From assembly GCF_030409875.1 (NCBI RefSeq), contig NZ_JAUFQR010000001.1, positions 186,001 to 250,000 on the forward strand: a stretch of DNA of 64,000 nucleotides, in the 5' to 3' direction. This stretch comes from Chryseobacterium tructae (GTDB lineage Bacteria > Bacteroidota > Bacteroidia > Flavobacteriales > Weeksellaceae). Below are positions 46,193 to 54,623 of this stretch, piece after piece (the first letter of the stretch is position 1; each line of letters starts with the position of its first letter). The position numbers and the translations under genes are program-made. Below the pieces are notes generated by a model, which did no database searches, had not been told where the DNA came from, and saw nothing but the letters and a program-made list of their open reading frames with translations.

Positions 46193-47388
46193 GATTTTGA
46201 GAAGATTAAGGTTGAACAATTTCCACCAAACCCAAATGAATTGGAAAGAACATGATTGATATTTTTCTCCTTTAGTTCAGTAACCGGAGTCAGATCAAAT
46301 TCTTCCATTTTCGTTTTGAAGTTCAGGTTTGGGAAAATAAGACTATGTTGCATCGCTAGAATTGAAAATACAGCTTCAATTCCGGCCGCAGCAGCCAATG
46401 TATGTCCTGTAAATGCTTTTGTAGAGCTGAATTCAGGAACACTATTTTCTCCAAAAATCCTGATCATGGCAATTCCTTCAGATAAATCATTATTAGGAGT
46501 TGCTGTTCCATGAACATTGATGTAATCGATATCTTCTTTTTTCAATCCTGAAATTTTCAGGGCTTGCTGCATCGCTAAAAAAGCTCCTTGCCCGTTTTCA
46601 GAAGACGCAGTTTGGTGGTGCGCATCATTGGCATTTCCGTATCCTGAAAGATAAGCCAGCACTTGTTTGTTTTCCTTTTTAACAACTTCATCAGATTCAA
46701 GCACTAAAAAAGCGGCTGCTTCTCCAAGGTTTAATCCTTTTCTGTCATTATCAAAAGGAGTGTTGTAAGAATCTGTAAGGATCATCAGGGTATTGAAACC
46801 GTTCAGGGTAAACTTTGAAAGAGAATCTGTTCCGCCAACGATCACACGATCCAATACTCCGTTTTTAATAAGTTTAGCACCCATCATGATGGCATTTGCT
46901 GCAGATGAACAAGCTGTACTGATGGTGGAAACCATACCTTTTAATCCCAAATGATCGGCAATAGCCAATGAGGAATTTCCGGCATCATGAGCATCAATAT
47001 ATTTTTGCTTTTCAGGAAAGTCTTCGTAAGAATAAAAATATTTTTCGGTAATATCCATTCCTCCAACGCTGGTAGAGGAGATCAGCCCGGTTTTGTAACC
47101 GTTGATATGTGATATTCCGGCACTTTTTACAGCTTCTTTAGCAGCGATCATCCCTAATAAGGATGTTCTTGTAACGTTATTATCTTCATTAAGCTGAAGT
47201 TGCTGCACAAGTTCCTCATTGGATAATTTTATTTCACCTGTTTTAATCGCTCCGGCATGACGGGTTTCAAACATTTGGATATCTGAGATACCGTGTTTTC
47301 CGGATTGTAATGAAATAAAATTTTCCTCCACATTGTTTCCGATAGAGGAAATGATGCCCATTCCTGTTATGGCAATTTTTTGACTCAT
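46189..47388 (-). CDS. Beta-ketoacyl-ACP synthase (flexirubin cluster, second copy)
   Basis: A 399-aa FabF-type enzyme with the full triad: Cys in ISTACSSAANAIM, His in NVHGTATPNND and His in KAFTGHTLAAAAG. Coupled by a four-base overlap to the Cys-to-Ser partner, it is the probable catalytic half of the polyene-extending heterodimer. Confidence 0.93.
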   Translation of the reverse strand: MSQKIAITGMGIISSIGNNVEENFISLQSGKHGISDIQMFETRHAGAIKTGEIKLSNEELVQQLQLNEDNNVTRTSLLGMIAAKEAVKSAGISHINGYKTGLISSTSVGGMDITEKYFYSYEDFPEKQKYIDAHDAGNSSLAIADHLGLKGMVSTISTACSSAANAIMMGAKLIKNGVLDRVIVGGTDSLSKFTLNGFNTLMILTDSYNTPFDNDRKGLNLGEAAAFLVLESDEVVKKENKQVLAYLSGYGNANDAHHQTASSENGQGAFLAMQQALKISGLKKEDIDYINVHGTATPNNDLSEGIAMIRIFGENSVPEFSSTKAFTGHTLAAAAGIEAVFSILAMQHSLIFPNLNFKTKMEEFDLTPVTELKEKNINHVLSNSFGFGGNCSTLIFSKS

Positions 47389-47393
47389 GTTAT

Positions 47394-47468
47394 TAAATAA
47401 TGTAACAATGTATCAATGTAACAGTTTACCAATTCTTAATACATTGATACACCGTTAGACTATTTTAT
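47394..47468. repeat. Intergenic repeat of TACCAATGTA type, copy 3
   Basis: AATGTAACAATGTATCAATG, a GTAACAGTTTACCAAT stretch and the reversed ACATTGATACACCGTTAGAC. It lies between ketosynthase and ACP genes and resembles the three other gaps in the cluster. Confidence 0.55.
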
Positions 47469-47472
47469 TAAT

Positions 47473-47730
47473 TTATTTTGTTCTGTTATCTTCGATGAAT
47501 TGAGCCATCGTATCGATAGATTGGAAAATTTCCTTTCCTTTTTTAGGATCGGCTAATTTTATTCCATAATCTTTATCCAGAAGAACGATGAGTTCCAAAG
47601 CATCAATAGAGTCTAGCCCTAATCCACCTCCAAATAACGGATCTGTATCTTTAATTTCCTCTACAGAAACGTCTTCAAGGTTAAGTACTTCGATAATTTT
47701 GTGCTTCAATTCAGTTTTTAAGTTTTCCAT
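47473..47730 (-). CDS. Acyl carrier protein (flexirubin cluster, copy 2)
   Basis: An 85-aa carrier with the phosphopantetheine serine in GLGLDSIDALELIV. It differs clearly from the first ACP, so the two carriers may serve different chains (polyene and dialkylresorcinol) or different steps. Confidence 0.92.
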   Translation of the reverse strand: MENLKTELKHKIIEVLNLEDVSVEEIKDTDPLFGGGLGLDSIDALELIVLLDKDYGIKLADPKKGKEIFQSIDTMAQFIEDNRTK

Positions 47731-47737
47731 AATTTAA

Positions 47738-47817
47738 TTAATTTACCAATGTATCCATGTACCAGTTTACCAATATTTAAAATTGTTACATTTCTACATT
47801 GTTATAATGTTGCATTT
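47738..47817. repeat. Intergenic repeat of TACCAATGTA type, copy 4
   Basis: TTTACCAATGTATCCATGTA then CCAGTTTACCAAT, with the reversed ATTGTTACATTTCTACATTG. It directly precedes the second ACP gene on its own strand. Confidence 0.55.
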
Positions 47818-48372
47818 TTACAAGGTTAGCAAATATACAAAAGCTTTATAATTTTCCTGAAATAATTCAACCCAGCCACACAATACTTTATCAGCTTTTC
47901 CGGATTGGAGGATTTGTTCGGAATAATCATTTAAAAATTTTTCATCAAATTCATCCAAAACGAAAAATGCATTCTCAGTCTGCATTTTGTGTTTGATACT
48001 AATTTCACCTACACAAATGTTAGGTAAGGTGTATACAAAGACAGCAGGACTTGGAAAATAGTTTTCCTGGGAATTGATGCTTTCCTGATATTTGTAATCG
48101 GTATCCAGACTGGATGATTTGTTGGCAAAAACCAGCGCTGTTTTGCTGTGGTCTTCTTCTTTTAAAAGCATTTCGGCAGCGAGAAAAGCCAGCTTACTCA
48201 AGCTATCCATTTTATGAAATTTCGGATAACTGAGTTCTAAGTTTTTATAAGCTTCTTTGGCAAACTCCGGAAATGTATTGGTTTTGGTTTCAAAAATAAG
48301 GTTTCCATCAACGGTTATTTTTGAATGTTCTATGGTGCAGGTTTTTGTTTTCCTCATTAATGGTAGTTCCAT
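47818..48372 (-). CDS. Short ketosynthase-like protein without catalytic residues (flexirubin cluster)
   Basis: A 184-aa protein whose middle ([46 protein letters not shown]) resembles the N-terminal half of a ketosynthase, with no active-site Cys/His set. Such short ketosynthase-like proteins occur regularly in aryl polyene clusters, so this is probably a functional accessory subunit and not a broken gene. Confidence 0.75.
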   Translation of the reverse strand: MELPLMRKTKTCTIEHSKITVDGNLIFETKTNTFPEFAKEAYKNLELSYPKFHKMDSLSKLAFLAAEMLLKEEDHSKTALVFANKSSSLDTDYKYQESINSQENYFPSPAVFVYTLPNICVGEISIKHKMQTENAFFVLDEFDEKFLNDYSEQILQSGKADKVLCGWVELFQENYKAFVYLLTL

Positions 48373-48504
48373 TTTTTACAAATATAAAATAATTTGAAAT
48401 GATAGCGAGTTGTTATGAGTGGCATTCAAACTTTCAACTATTTTTACCATTTTTATCTCTGAATAGTGAAAAAATAGTATATTCGGAATCTAAAAAAACA
48501 ACAA

Positions 48505-49986
48505 ATGTCTATGAGAAAAAAATCGATTCTCCGGTTGGCTCTGCTTGCAGTGCTGACTCTTACTCTAAATTCCTGCCGAACGGAAGATGAAGTGCTTCCC
48601 AAAGAGGAACAAACCCAATTCAGGGCTCCTATTGAAATGTTCTTGAAGTTTGAAGAAAAAGCTCAATCTGACCCGGAATTCAGAGCGCAGAACAGACAGG
48701 AAACCGGACAGGCTGCCCAAAAGAATGGCACTTACAATACTACTGTCAATATTCCTTTATCCCCGGTGAGCTATAAAACACCATTCAGAGAAACCATAGA
48801 AGCGTTTTTTAAAAACAATGGTGCTTTAGGGCAGGACTTTTATCGTGATTTTGGAAGACCTTTTTATAACGTATCTACCTATACCTATGGAAATAATTCT
48901 AAGGCGATTGCTTTTCCTATTCTACAGGGTGATCAGGTAACAGCATTTATTCATGGTATTGTCTCTCCCAACAGAGATTATGTGCAGTTTACTGTTGTAC
49001 AGAATAATGATCCTGTAACACTGGGCGTATTAGCAAGGCTTCAGGATGCGGTAGATAATCTCTATCCCAAAAATCCTACGCCCATGGGGAAGTTTGCTAA
49101 AGAGCAATATATCCGGGTGAACGATATAGAGGAAATCACCATTATTAAGTTCAATGTCTTCTCCGGCGGCGGTGGTGGTTTTGGCTATCTATTTCCTGGA
49201 CGAGACTGGTGGAAAGATGCCCAATGGAAAGAACCTGGAAACATGCATTTTGGTGGTGGCGGAAATGCAATGTCCGGAGATGGTTCTAAACACAAGTTTC
49301 CGGATTATCTGGATCCGAAGGATGATCCTTGTAAGAAAGCAAAGAAGCTTTTGGATGATATTGCTGTTCAGCTTAAAGTAAAGGATTTGAAAGAGCATGT
49401 AGAGAAAGGAGCGAAGGGAGAAAAAGGCTGGAAGTTTAATAAAGATGGAAGTGCACCTACAGAAACCACCGAAAATGGAGAGCATAGTGTAAATTTTGGA
49501 GATCCTTCTACCATAAATGGAGGTTATCATAATCATACAAAAACAGGAGTACATATATTTTCTTCAGATGATATTTCTACTTTAATAGAAATTGCAAGAT
49601 ACCAGAGTATAGGAAATACGGGTGATGCCTATATGGGAGTGGTAGCTCCTGGTGGCATACATTATGTAATGTATTTTGATGGAAGTCATGGGGATTTACC
49701 TATCCCGAATTCTTATTCTGAATTACAAAGAGATACATGGAATGTTAACCAAAAAATTCAATCCTTTAAATTATTGAAAGTAGAAAGTTTTATAAGTGTT
49801 GTTAATGGGAATAAAGAATTGAATAGTAGAGGCTTGGAGCAAATTTTTTTCTCAACATTAAAAAGTATGGGATTAGAAAATAAAATAAATCTTCAAAAAA
49901 TAGACTACACTACTAATAATGTTTCAACAATTAAATTAAATTCAGATGGAAGTACAAGTTCAACTGTTTGTCCAAACCAAAAATAA
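48505..49986 (+). CDS. Lipoprotein with C-terminal His-rich JAMM-like motif
   Basis: A 493-aa lipoprotein (lipobox LTLNSCR). The N-terminal 200 residues are mixed alpha/beta; a glycine-rich linker follows (FSGGGGGFGYL). Near residue 335 it has GYHNHTKTGVHIFSSDDIST, the H-x-H...S-x-x-D order of JAMM/MPN metalloproteases, followed by VVAPGGIHYVMYFDG. No family is firmly recognised. It heads a plus-strand island of lipoproteins within the minus-strand pigment operon and may be an effector whose partners are the DUF6705 proteins. Confidence 0.65.
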   Translation: MSMRKKSILRLALLAVLTLTLNSCRTEDEVLPKEEQTQFRAPIEMFLKFEEKAQSDPEFRAQNRQETGQAAQKNGTYNTTVNIPLSPVSYKTPFRETIEAFFKNNGALGQDFYRDFGRPFYNVSTYTYGNNSKAIAFPILQGDQVTAFIHGIVSPNRDYVQFTVVQNNDPVTLGVLARLQDAVDNLYPKNPTPMGKFAKEQYIRVNDIEEITIIKFNVFSGGGGGFGYLFPGRDWWKDAQWKEPGNMHFGGGGNAMSGDGSKHKFPDYLDPKDDPCKKAKKLLDDIAVQLKVKDLKEHVEKGAKGEKGWKFNKDGSAPTETTENGEHSVNFGDPSTINGGYHNHTKTGVHIFSSDDISTLIEIARYQSIGNTGDAYMGVVAPGGIHYVMYFDGSHGDLPIPNSYSELQRDTWNVNQKIQSFKLLKVESFISVVNGNKELNSRGLEQIFFSTLKSMGLENKINLQKIDYTTNNVSTIKLNSDGSTSSTVCPNQK

Positions 49987-49999
49987 TATAGTATAGATT

Positions 50000-50596
50000 A
50001 TGGAGTTAAAATTTTTTTTAAAAAAGCAAGTGTATATTTTTCTAGTTTTGTGCTTAGGTTTAATTAGTTGTAAGGCACAGCAGGTATTAACATTAAATAC
50101 CTCTGATTACAGTTCACCAACAAACTCATATTTTAAAGACCTAGATAATGAATTGAGCCCATACATAGGTACTTGGAAATCAATTTTTCAAAATAAAACA
50201 ATTATATTAAATATTACAAAAGAAGTAAAAAGACCTTATTCTGAGTGGGGAAAAAGTTTTTTTTCAGATGTTCTTATTGTAAAATATGAAATAAAAGATT
50301 CAAATGGGAATATTTTACAAACTACTTTAAATAATACATATCATCCTAATGCAGCCATTAAAAATCTAATATTAAGTTTAGGTACAAAAGCTGATGGACA
50401 AATTGATTTACTATATGCTGGTGGAAATTGTAGTGTAGGAATTGGAAATATTATTTTCAAGAAACTAAGTTCTACACAATTTTCCTGGGGATATTATCCT
50501 GGAACAACAACAAGAAATGACATTACTTGTCCTCCTGATAAAGACTACACAATCTATCTTCCGGAGACAGAGAATCTGATCTTTACAAAGCAGTAA
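50000..50596 (+). CDS. DUF6705 lipoprotein, tandem copy 1
   Basis: A 198-aa lipoprotein (GLISCKAQQ). It shows the family pattern: NSYFKDLDNELSPYIGTWKS, GGNCSVGIGNIIFKKL, QFSWGYYPGTTTRNDITCPP and the invariant end YTIYLPETENLIFTKQ. DUF6705 is an expanded Chryseobacterium family of unknown function, usually in tandem arrays. Its stop overlaps the next start by one base (TAATG). Confidence 0.88.
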   Translation: MELKFFLKKQVYIFLVLCLGLISCKAQQVLTLNTSDYSSPTNSYFKDLDNELSPYIGTWKSIFQNKTIILNITKEVKRPYSEWGKSFFSDVLIVKYEIKDSNGNILQTTLNNTYHPNAAIKNLILSLGTKADGQIDLLYAGGNCSVGIGNIIFKKLSSTQFSWGYYPGTTTRNDITCPPDKDYTIYLPETENLIFTKQ

Positions 50597-51161
50597 TGAG
50601 AAGTGGATGGTTTATATTGGTATTATTTACTGTGCTTTTTGTAAGGCACAGCAGGTATTACCTTTGAATAATTCTGCATCTAAATCTCCAACAAATTCAT
50701 ATTTTAAAGATCTAAATAATGAATTAGATTATTATACTGGAACTTGGGTGGGACATTTCAATAGTAAAACTATAAAGCTTGTTATTACTAAAGACATAAA
50801 AATTCCGTTTGAAATGTGGAAAAAGAATTTTTATACAGATCGATTATTTGTAAAATATGAAGTAAAGAGAGATAATGTAGTTTTAGAAAGTTCACTCAAT
50901 AAAGATTTTACAAATGATGTTGGACTTTCTATTGAAGGTTCAAAAACTAAAGATAATGAAGGTGGAATTACTTTAGTTTTTGCTGGCGGAAATTGTAGTG
51001 TAGGAATAGGAACTATTGTATTAAAGAAAATAAGTTCTGCACAGTTTTCCTGGGGGTATTATCCTGGGACAACTACCAGAAATGATAAAGATTGCCCACC
51101 TACCCAGGATTATACAATCTATCTTCCAGAGACAGAGAATCTGATCTTTACAAAACAGTAA
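50596..51161 (+). CDS. DUF6705 lipoprotein, tandem copy 2, one frame break
   Basis: About 188 aa when repaired. The ATG at 50596 opens MRSGWFILVLFTVLF, and one extra T in the run at 50636-50640 continues to CKAQQ, giving the same lipobox as the neighbouring copies. Without repair only a start at 50607 (MVYIGIIYCAFCKAQQ) is in frame. The body contains NSYFKDLNNELDYYTGTWVG and FAGGNCSVGIGTIVLKKI. Confidence 0.85.
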
Positions 51162-51721
51162 TGAGAAGTAAATTGGTAATATTTGGTTTGTTGGTTGTGT
51201 TTTCTTGTAAGGCACAAGAAATACATCCATTAAATACTTCGGCACTAGATGTTCCAGCAGGTTCATATTTTAAAGATTCAAATAACGAATTAGATTCTTT
51301 TATAGGAAGATGGCAAGGCAATTTTCAAGAAAAAAATATTACGTTACAAATATTTAAGCAAGTAAAAGTTCCAATAGAAAGATTTGGAAAACCGTTTTAT
51401 AGAGATCAAATTTTTGTAAAATATGAGGTGAAAAAAGGTAATACTGTATTGGAAAGCTCAATGAATAAAGACTTCACAAATAATATTGGACTTTCCATAA
51501 AAGGTTCGAAAATTCAAGATAATAGCATTACCCTGGTATTTTCAGGAGGTAATTGTAGCGTGGGAATAGGAATTATAGCCCTAAAGAAAATTAATACTAC
51601 CCAATTTTCTTGGGGGTATTATCCTGGGACAACAACAACAAATGATAAAGATTGCCCTCCGAATAGAGATTATACAATCTATCTTCCAGAGACAGAGAAT
51701 CTGATCTTTACAAAGCAGTAA
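51161..51721 (+). CDS. DUF6705 lipoprotein, tandem copy 3
   Basis: A 186-aa lipoprotein starting MRSKLVIFGLLVVFSCKAQE, with SYFKDSNNELDSFIGRWQGN, FSGGNCSVGIGIIALKKI and the invariant YTIYLPETENLIFTKQ end. It is joined to copy 2 by a TAATG overlap. Units repeat about every 560-565 bp. Confidence 0.88.
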   Translation: MRSKLVIFGLLVVFSCKAQEIHPLNTSALDVPAGSYFKDSNNELDSFIGRWQGNFQEKNITLQIFKQVKVPIERFGKPFYRDQIFVKYEVKKGNTVLESSMNKDFTNNIGLSIKGSKIQDNSITLVFSGGNCSVGIGIIALKKINTTQFSWGYYPGTTTTNDKDCPPNRDYTIYLPETENLIFTKQ

Positions 51722-51840
51722 TGAGAAGTGGTATTATTTACTGTGTTTTCTTGTAAAGCACAGCAGGTATTATCTTTGAATATTTCTGCTTTTGGAGCAG
51801 TTGCAAATTCATATTTTAAAGATCTAAATAATGAAATATG
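51721..51840 (+). pseudogene. Remnant of a fourth DUF6705 copy
   Basis: After the TAATG junction the ATG frame stops after 11 codons, but a shifted frame reads VFSCKAQQVLSLNISAFGAV and then NSYFKDLNNEI before TGA. Compared with copy 2, about 14 bp of the signal-peptide region are missing, and all sequence after NNE is replaced by the next gene, whose ATG overlaps the final TGA. Confidence 0.75.
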
Positions 51841-52935
51841 AAACACTTATTATTTATTTTATCCTTTCTATCGACTTATTTTAATTCCCAAATTATAAAA
51901 GACACAGTTTTGGGTAAACCCAAATTTGTAAAAGAATATGTAGTCTTTCTAAATGAATCTAGTCCTTTTACTTTTATGACAAATGATAGTGAGTATGGGC
52001 ATGCTGTAATCATGACTCCGGATAATTTAAGAAAAAGGATGCGGGATACATGGTTTGAAACAGATTTCTGCAGAGATATCAATAATGAAACTTATTATGA
52101 TAAAAAACGAAATATTATAAACGAAATATGGTATTACAGATCAGGAAAAATTGTAGACGATTACAATTATACTTATGATAGATTAAATAGGTTAACGTCT
52201 CAAAGTAGTAAAGGGTACTCAGAAAGAACATATCTTTATTTTTACGATGGAAATAACAAAACCGCCAAATTTTCAGAATTGTATTATAAAGGAAAAGATG
52301 AGCCTATGGAAAAATATACAAATAATCTTGAAAGCTTTAAGCCTTTATATACTACGAAGTTTGATAGCATTACAAAAACGGACAGCATTTTTGCAATAAC
52401 TAATGATATTTGGAAAAAAGTGGAAAAGGGATATACTATGGTTAAAGACTCTGTTTATCGTAAAAAATTAAGCCAGGTGAAGATTTATAATAATCAATAT
52501 AAAGTAATTGAATCAAAGGCCTTTAATTATACAACTGATTTTGAAAATAAAGAAGTCTATTTATCAGAACATTTTAAATATGATTATGATGAATTGGGAA
52601 ATCTAATAAAAAGAACGAATATTGAACATGGAAAGTACCATAATTATGGTAGAACTTACTATACTGTTTATACTTATACTAAAGATCAAAAGCTAGAAAA
52701 GGAAACCATATATCGTAATGATAAAGTGTGGTTTGAAACGAGATTTGAATATAATGGTAATTATATAACAAAACTTTACTATTTAGATAAATTCGGAGTG
52801 GAAGATAAAGAAGTAGAACCTGTAACAATCACCTTCAAATATACTTTTGATAAAGATAAAAACTGGATAAAGATCATCAAAAATGTGGACGGAAAAGATC
52901 TATATAAATGGATAAGAAAAATTGAATATTATTAA
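51838..52935 (+). CDS. Secreted hypothetical protein with YD-like repeats
   Basis: A 365-aa protein with a signal peptide (about 1-18, ending FNSQ). It has repeated Y-D/Y-x-Y-D-x-x-x-(R/N)-L motifs (YNYTYDRLNRLTSQS, FKYDYDELGNLIKRTN, FKYTFDKDKNWIKI), like the YD repeats of RHS proteins but short and without a toxin domain. It begins within the end of the DUF6705 remnant, so it may have been joined to the array by recombination. Function unknown. Confidence 0.72.
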   Translation: MKHLLFILSFLSTYFNSQIIKDTVLGKPKFVKEYVVFLNESSPFTFMTNDSEYGHAVIMTPDNLRKRMRDTWFETDFCRDINNETYYDKKRNIINEIWYYRSGKIVDDYNYTYDRLNRLTSQSSKGYSERTYLYFYDGNNKTAKFSELYYKGKDEPMEKYTNNLESFKPLYTTKFDSITKTDSIFAITNDIWKKVEKGYTMVKDSVYRKKLSQVKIYNNQYKVIESKAFNYTTDFENKEVYLSEHFKYDYDELGNLIKRTNIEHGKYHNYGRTYYTVYTYTKDQKLEKETIYRNDKVWFETRFEYNGNYITKLYYLDKFGVEDKEVEPVTITFKYTFDKDKNWIKIIKNVDGKDLYKWIRKIEYY

Positions 52936-52939
52936 AATA

Positions 52940-52968
52940 AAAACCACCAAGTTCTGGTGGTTTTAGTA
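52940..52968. terminator. Bidirectional terminator between the lipoprotein island and the pigment operon
   Basis: Ten-bp stem AAAACCACCA / TGGTGGTTTT with loop AGTTC. The T tract is better on the minus strand (complement of TAAAATAAAAA), so it may also end the minus-strand ketosynthase transcript. Confidence 0.8.
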
Positions 52969-52986
52969 TTTATCCGATAAATAGAA

Positions 52987-54129
52987 TTAGCATTTTTCCA
53001 GCACAATCGCTGCATTACAACCCCCAAAACCCGAAGCTGTTTTCAGAATATACTTTACTGTTGCCGGTTGGTTTTCTGTAATAATATTCAACGGTTGGGA
53101 AACTCCCATTTCTTCAAAATTCTTAGAAGGAAGTAAAGTGTTTTGAAGGGCACTTTCCATAGAAATAATGCTTTCTAACAATCCGGAAGCCCCTAAGCAA
53201 TGTCCATAGAATCCTTTCATGCTGTTGAGCGGAGCATTTTGCAGTTCCATTCTGCTGAAGGCAATGCTTTCCATTTCATCGTTGTATAATGTTGCTGTTC
53301 CGTGGGCAGAAATAAAATCGATCTGTTCTGCGGATACGTTGGCTTCTATCATGGCATTTCTGATGCTTCCATATAAACCGTCTCCGGTTCTGGATGGGCC
53401 TGAAATATGATTGGCATCGTTGATCGCAGAATCTCCTAATACTTTAAATCTATATTTTTCATTCTCAGAAGGCTCTGAGGTAATATAAATCGCTGCTGCA
53501 GCTTCGCCAATATTGATTCCGTTGCGATTTTTATCATAAGGTTTGCAAGGTTCTGATCCAATGGCTTGAAATGAGTTGAATCCTGAGATCACAAATTCTG
53601 TGATTTCATCCCCAGCGATCACGAAGGCATCTTTATATTTTCCGGCCTGAATCATATTCTTGGCCACAGCAATAGCCATAACCCCCGAAACGCAAGCATT
53701 AGAAACTATAATAGGGCTTGTTTTAAATTCAAAAAAGTCAGCAATCTTCTGAGCTAATTGTGATAGGTAAACACCTGTAGGCAGTTCGGTCTGATTTTTT
53801 AAAAGACTGATATTCCCTTTTGTTGTAGAGAGGATAAAAGCAGTTTCTTTTGTGATTTCATGCTTTTCTACCAAAGGTTGTATGCTTAAAAGCAGCATTT
53901 TTTCCAGCCTTGTGAATTCCTGATGAGTGTTTTGAGCGAAAACTCTGTCGAATTCTTCATTCAAAGCTTCAGAATTGATTCCGGATGCATAAAAAGCATC
54001 CTGGTTTTCTATAATTTTATGTAAAGCAACTCCTGATTTCCCAGCGAGAAGTGCATTCCAATTAGAATCCACATTGAAGCCAAGCGGAGTTACGCAGTTA
54101 TAGTCTGTGATATAAATTTCCTTCCTCAT
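52987..54129 (-). CDS. Beta-ketoacyl-ACP synthase (flexirubin cluster, third copy)
   Basis: A 380-aa ketosynthase with Cys in VSNACVSGVMAIAV, His in SAHGTATLYND and His in KGFYGHCLGASG, so it is catalytically complete. It starts at 54129 in an ATGA overlap with the thioesterase gene. It may start the chain or build the fatty acid part. Confidence 0.92.
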   Translation of the reverse strand: MRKEIYITDYNCVTPLGFNVDSNWNALLAGKSGVALHKIIENQDAFYASGINSEALNEEFDRVFAQNTHQEFTRLEKMLLLSIQPLVEKHEITKETAFILSTTKGNISLLKNQTELPTGVYLSQLAQKIADFFEFKTSPIIVSNACVSGVMAIAVAKNMIQAGKYKDAFVIAGDEITEFVISGFNSFQAIGSEPCKPYDKNRNGINIGEAAAAIYITSEPSENEKYRFKVLGDSAINDANHISGPSRTGDGLYGSIRNAMIEANVSAEQIDFISAHGTATLYNDEMESIAFSRMELQNAPLNSMKGFYGHCLGASGLLESIISMESALQNTLLPSKNFEEMGVSQPLNIITENQPATVKYILKTASGFGGCNAAIVLEKC

Positions 54130-54554
54130 GATAATCCCATTTTATCTTTCCAGGCTTGAAAAAACTCCGGATTGTATAAACACAAACTTCCGTTACTGTC
54201 CAGAAATACCTGTATGGTTTCTCCACTGCACACTAATTGATCTTCATTATTGAAAAGCTCGTATGTATAGATAAGCTTAGCGGAAACAGAATTGACGAAA
54301 GTGGTGACAATTCTGAATGTTTCTCCATATTTTAAAGGAAGAAAATGCTCGCAGGTGCTTTTTACAATAGGTGTTACATAGCCTGCCTTCTGAATATCAA
54401 GATAAGTAAGACCATGCTGACGGCCGAAAGCTTCTCTTCCGTCTTCAAAATAGACAATGTAATGACCATGCCAGACAATTCCTAAAGGATCTGTCTCATT
54501 GAATCGTACTCTTACTTCTTCAGTACAGGTTAATATATTTTCGTTAGACTGCAT
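54126..54554 (-). CDS. Acyl-CoA/ACP thioesterase, 4HBT type (flexirubin cluster)
   Basis: A 142-aa hot-dog thioesterase with the 4-hydroxybenzoyl-CoA-type motif RFNETDPLGIVWHGHYIVYF (Asp in ETDPLG). It may release the polyene acid or remove stalled chains. It overlaps the ketosynthase gene by four bases. Confidence 0.9.
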   Translation of the reverse strand: MQSNENILTCTEEVRVRFNETDPLGIVWHGHYIVYFEDGREAFGRQHGLTYLDIQKAGYVTPIVKSTCEHFLPLKYGETFRIVTTFVNSVSAKLIYTYELFNNEDQLVCSGETIQVFLDSNGSLCLYNPEFFQAWKDKMGLS

Positions 54555-54623
54555 GTTTTTTCTTCCTGAGGTTTGTTTTTATGAATGTCAGAGATGACCT
54601 GACAATATTAGTAATAAAATCGA

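Noticed and set aside
47818..48372. Pseudogene of a ketosynthase
   Set aside because: The frame is intact, well started and placed in an operon; similar short proteins are usual in aryl polyene clusters.
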